Of a DNA stretch of 16,631 nt, positions 14,340 through 16,631 are shown one piece after another. A model generated the notes under the pieces. That model ran no database searches. It saw only the letters and a list, made by a program, of their open reading frames with translations, and was not told where the DNA came from. The DNA lies in the NCBI GenBank assembly GCA_965368175.1, contig CBDULX010000047.1:1-16631 (forward strand), in the 5' to 3' direction. Every line of letters begins with the position of its first letter. Position 1 is the first letter of the stretch. The position numbers and the translations under genes were made by a program. This DNA comes from CBDULX01 sp965368175 (GTDB lineage Bacteria; Pseudomonadota; Gammaproteobacteria; SZUA-229).

Positions 14340-14924
14340 ATGTCACGTTCACGAGCCGATAAAGTATCCGACGCTTCGGGTATCACTAAAATTATTCTTA
14401 AACTTCGTTATCATGAAGCATCACGTCAGTGGTTTGCCGTCTTTTTTGTACTGCTGGTGAGCTTGCTGGGTACAACACAGCCAGTCTTTTTCATCGTCGG
14501 TACGGTGATCGCTGCATTGGGCATCGCTGTACGCATGTGGGCTGCAGGCCATGTAAAAAAGAACAAGGTACTGGCCACCGATGGCCCCTATGCCTATGTC
14601 CGACATCCATTGTACGTGGGTAATATTCTGCTACTGGCTGGTTTTTCAATAGCTTCCATGCTTTGGTGGTCATATCTGTTAATGGCATTTCTGCTGTGGT
14701 TTTATTATCCGCCCACCATAGCCTATGAAGATTCAAAACTGCATGATATTTTTGGTGAGCAATGGGAGAACTGGAGCAAAGATATCCATGCTCTGATTCC
14801 AACATTCAGGAATCGTGCTGGTACTAGCAGTAGTGAATGGTCATTCAAGCAGAGTCTGGTGCAAAATGGCGAACCAGTGATCGTGGCTTACCTGATCTGG
14901 TGCCTGTACATCCTCTATACCTGA
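14340..14924 (+). CDS. Isoprenylcysteine carboxyl methyltransferase (ICMT)-like membrane protein
   Basis: This is a 194-residue integral membrane protein with segments at about 30-47, 50-69, 95-122 and 178-193. The cofactor-binding signature GPYAYVRHPLYVGN (82-95) and the later acidic E130 in YEDSKLHDIFGEQWENWSKD (129-148) match the ICMT/PEMT-type methyltransferase family, which uses S-adenosylmethionine. Bacterial members act on various lipids or small molecules, and most have no known substrate. Bacteria generally lack prenylated CaaX proteins, so the family name should not be read as function. The ATG has AGGG upstream. The kinase-like gene starts 12 bases after the stop, so the two are probably co-transcribed from the promoter at 14278-14306. 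Confidence 0.85.
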   Translation: MSRSRADKVSDASGITKIILKLRYHEASRQWFAVFFVLLVSLLGTTQPVFFIVGTVIAALGIAVRMWAAGHVKKNKVLATDGPYAYVRHPLYVGNILLLAGFSIASMLWWSYLLMAFLLWFYYPPTIAYEDSKLHDIFGEQWENWSKDIHALIPTFRNRAGTSSSEWSFKQSLVQNGEPVIVAYLIWCLYILYT

Positions 14925-14936
14925 CCTGGTATTTAA

Positions 14937-15656
14937 ATGCTTGAAAACCTGGAAGGAATCAGCGAAGCCGGGCTGAAGCAATGGATAGAATCCAGCCTGG
15001 CCGAGCACTCTAATATTCTGGCCGAAGGTTATCAGGGGCAAACCCTGATCTACAGAGAAACTACTCCCCAGCTAGTTATAAAAGTACCCCACGGGCGTGG
15101 GCTGATACGTCGTATTCACGTATCCATGCTGCGCCATGAGTATGCCGTATATCAGCAGTTAAAGGGGCTGGAGGTTGCTCCTGGATGCTTCGGTATGGTT
15201 GATGATCAGTATCTGGTGCTGGAGTTTGTTGAGGGAGTACCCATCCGTAAACAGAGACCGCAACCGGATACGGGTTTTTATGACCTTCTGTTCGAATATA
15301 TTCAGCAAATCCACCAGCATGATGTGGCACACATGGACCTGAAAAGAAAGGACAACTTGCTGGTTATTGCTGGTCGCTATCCCAAGCTCATCGATTTTGG
15401 GGCCGCGGTTATCAGAAAAAATGGATTTCACCCATTCAATCGTTTCCACTTTAATCTCGCAAAGCGTTTTGACCTCAATGCCTGGATCAGGCATAAATAT
15501 GATAAACAAATAGATGAGGTCAGTGATGAAGACCGCGTTTACTATAAACGCACTATCATTGAAAAAGTTTCAAGAAAGCTCAAGCGGTTTTACAAGAATT
15601 ATATATACGACTGGAAAAAAAGTCGGAAAAAGAAGCTGGAAAGAAAAAAGCGGTAG
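14937..15656 (+). CDS. Small atypical protein-kinase-fold protein (RIO/Kdo-kinase-like)
   Basis: The 239 residues show the core of a minimal kinase fold. An ATP lysine K49 lies in LVIKVPHG, with a likely partner glutamate E68 (LRHEYAVYQQL). There is a hinge at LVLEFVEGVPI (93-103), the catalytic loop HMDLKRKDN (132-140) with D134 and N140, and the metal motif DFG (153-155) in KLIDFGAAV. All residues needed for phosphotransfer are present, so it is probably active. There is no membrane segment or signal peptide. The last 27 residues are extremely rich in Lys and Arg, which may bind acidic lipids or nucleic acid. Candidates are a RIO/Bud32-like protein kinase, or a Kdo or lipopolysaccharide-core kinase (KdkA/WaaP group). 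I cannot decide between them. It follows the ICMT-like gene by 12 bases and converges on the adenylate cyclase. Confidence 0.75.
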   Translation: MLENLEGISEAGLKQWIESSLAEHSNILAEGYQGQTLIYRETTPQLVIKVPHGRGLIRRIHVSMLRHEYAVYQQLKGLEVAPGCFGMVDDQYLVLEFVEGVPIRKQRPQPDTGFYDLLFEYIQQIHQHDVAHMDLKRKDNLLVIAGRYPKLIDFGAAVIRKNGFHPFNRFHFNLAKRFDLNAWIRHKYDKQIDEVSDEDRVYYKRTIIEKVSRKLKRFYKNYIYDWKKSRKKKLERKKR

Positions 15657-15693
15657 TATTGATTTTTATAAACAAGTGCTTAATATCATGAGT

Positions 15694-15798
15694 CCGCAAA
15701 TGAACGCAAATGAACGCAAATAAATTCTAATGTTTTATTTTTGCGCCTGCGGCGTACAACACACAAATGCTTTTCTTTTATTTGCGTTCATTAGCGGA
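15694..15798. repeat. Inverted repeat with tandem CGCAAATGAA units
   Basis: The left arm holds three tandem 10-base units: CGCAAATGAA (15695-15704), the same again (15705-15714), and CGCAAATAAA (15715-15724). The right arm (15777-15798) read on the other strand begins TCCGCTAATGAACGCAAAT and ends AAATAAA. It therefore matches the left arm with one mismatch and one unit fewer. Between the arms lies about 52 bases with a small GC-rich palindrome, CGCCTGCGGCG. Repeats built from CGCRAATGAA units are scattered through many proteobacterial genomes. The element sits between the 3' ends of the kinase gene and the minus-strand cyclase, and is unrelated in sequence to the repeat at 1066-1158. No other features are seen in 15657-15864. 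Confidence 0.75.
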
Positions 15799-15864
15799 TA
15801 ATGATTTTTTTTCTGATTTATAGTTAAAACTAACAAATGTTAGATCAGGATTGAGCTATTACAG

Positions 15865-16631
15865 TTAATTCGTTTTACGAGCTAGCTGGTTCAGGCGGTT
15901 TTCGATATTTCGTTTATATTTGATGAAATTCAGCATATGGATATCATCCTGGTTTTTTACCTGGAACATTTCGACAGGTGCATCTATATCGGTCAGGTAT
16001 ACCGGGTAACGCCCAGTTAAAGGTGTGTGTAATTTAAAATAATTAATAAACTCCAGAAATATACGTTCCCCATAGTCCTCAGATGAGAACTTATGTTCAT
16101 TGAACATCAGTGATAATTGTCTGTCAGTGGATTTACCTTTTACCTCGACTTTGATGTTATAGCATTTGTCCTGTGGTGGTGGGATTACTATTTCAAGTGG
16201 GATAATCATAAGTTCATTGTTCTGATTGAGCATAATTTCAGAAATCTCAATGCCAGAAGTGCGTCGTTCATTAGAGTGAATCTTGCCTAATCTATTCTGG
16301 GTGTTCAGGAAAAACAACAGCCACTGATTAATAAAGCACTGTTTATCGTAATAGGGCTGGTTGTGAATATGGAGAGTGTTGTTTTCATCCGCGACATATA
16401 CATCAGCTGTATTATTAGTAACCTGGAAAAAGAGCTGGATGGTTCGGCGCTTGCGCTGGCTTAATATCAAAGGGACAGGTGAATTAATAAAAGATTCAGG
16501 TTCAAGGTAAAGATGTGTTGAAAATGAATTTCTTTCTTCGAAGAATTTAACTAATTGTTGTTTATCGCCAAGCTGAAGCAAGCACATAACCTTGTTGATG
16601 TTTTCGATAAGATAATAAATATTGTCACGCT
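15865..16631 (-). CDS. cyaA: Class I adenylate cyclase, C-terminal part (cut by the window edge)
   Basis: Class I adenylate cyclases (CyaA type) make cAMP from ATP; the N-terminal half is catalytic and the C-terminal half is regulatory. The frame is open without a stop to the right edge, giving 254 visible residues. The ATG at 16587 is therefore probably internal, and the true start lies outside. Segments that resemble the family's C-terminus as I remember it are DVYVADENNTL followed by DKQCFINQW (visible residues about 76-103), EDYGERIF with a following FINYF, RYPVYLTDID, and the closing FIKYKRNIENRLNQL. The catalytic part is not visible, so the assignment rests on this half only. The gene points toward the kinase gene. 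A and T are more frequent here than in the pyrG cluster, with many Asn, Ile and Lys codons. Confidence 0.65.
   Translation of the reverse strand, partial: RDNIYYLIENINKVMCLLQLGDKQQLVKFFEERNSFSTHLYLEPESFINSPVPLILSQRKRRTIQLFFQVTNNTADVYVADENNTLHIHNQPYYDKQCFINQWLLFFLNTQNRLGKIHSNERRTSGIEISEIMLNQNNELMIIPLEIVIPPPQDKCYNIKVEVKGKSTDRQLSLMFNEHKFSSEDYGERIFLEFINYFKLHTPLTGRYPVYLTDIDAPVEMFQVKNQDDIHMLNFIKYKRNIENRLNQLARKTN

Noticed and set aside
15695..15724. Possible CRISPR array from tandem CGCAAATGAA units
   Set aside because: The units are directly adjacent with no spacers, are only 10 bases long, and have an inverted partner 50 bases away.

Overview
The window looks like core chromosome of a gammaproteobacterium. 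The order pyrG-kdsA-eno-ftsB-ispD-ispF is a classic gammaproteobacterial cluster. KdsA indicates an LPS-bearing outer membrane. NagZ, YqiA, ZapE, SixA and a class I adenylate cyclase point the same way. A DsrE-family protein and a periplasmic double-thioredoxin protein are common in sulfur-oxidising lineages, so a relative of the Chromatiales/Thiotrichales sulfur oxidisers is a reasonable but unproven guess. Base composition looks moderate and even across the coding parts. I see no tRNA, rRNA, CRISPR array, phage gene or transposase.

Layout, left to right. (1) 1-992, plus strand: a promoter-like -10 box, a 60-residue four-cysteine protein (DUF3330-like) and a SixA-type phosphohistidine phosphatase. 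(2) 1066-1158: an imperfect inverted repeat lying between convergent genes. (3) 1207-3754, minus strand: a 63-residue protein overlapping the end of an exported double-thioredoxin-fold protein, then zapE. A short degenerate hairpin repeat lies between the last two. (4) 3755-4000: a divergent promoter region serving zapE and pyrG. (5) 4001-9448, plus strand: pyrG and kdsA overlapping by one base, then eno with its own leader, ftsB, ispD and ispF. (6) 9449-9658: an AT-rich gap with no gene. (7) 9659-14246, plus strand: yqiA-like esterase, nagZ, an MscS-type channel, a DsrE-family protein, a hypoxanthine phosphoribosyltransferase and an S-methyl-5'-thioinosine phosphorylase. (8) 14265-15656: a hairpin and promoter, then an isoprenylcysteine-methyltransferase-like membrane protein and a small atypical kinase. 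(9) 15694-15798: a second inverted repeat, again between convergent genes. (10) 15865 to the right edge, minus strand: the C-terminal part of a class I adenylate cyclase whose start lies outside the window.

How the genes fit together. The pyrG-ispF block serves central and envelope metabolism: CTP, the Kdo precursor, glycolysis, divisome assembly and MEP-pathway isoprenoids. CTP links several of these, because Kdo activation and IspD both consume it. The hpt/MTIP pair forms a two-step route: MTIP releases hypoxanthine from methylthioinosine and Hpt recovers it as IMP. NagZ belongs to muropeptide recycling.

I found no clearly new multi-gene system. The items most worth a second look are the methylthioinosine/hypoxanthine salvage pair, the kinase-methyltransferase pair with a highly basic kinase tail, the coupled 63-residue/double-thioredoxin pair, the metal-type KdsA, and the two unrelated inverted repeats that both sit between convergent genes.
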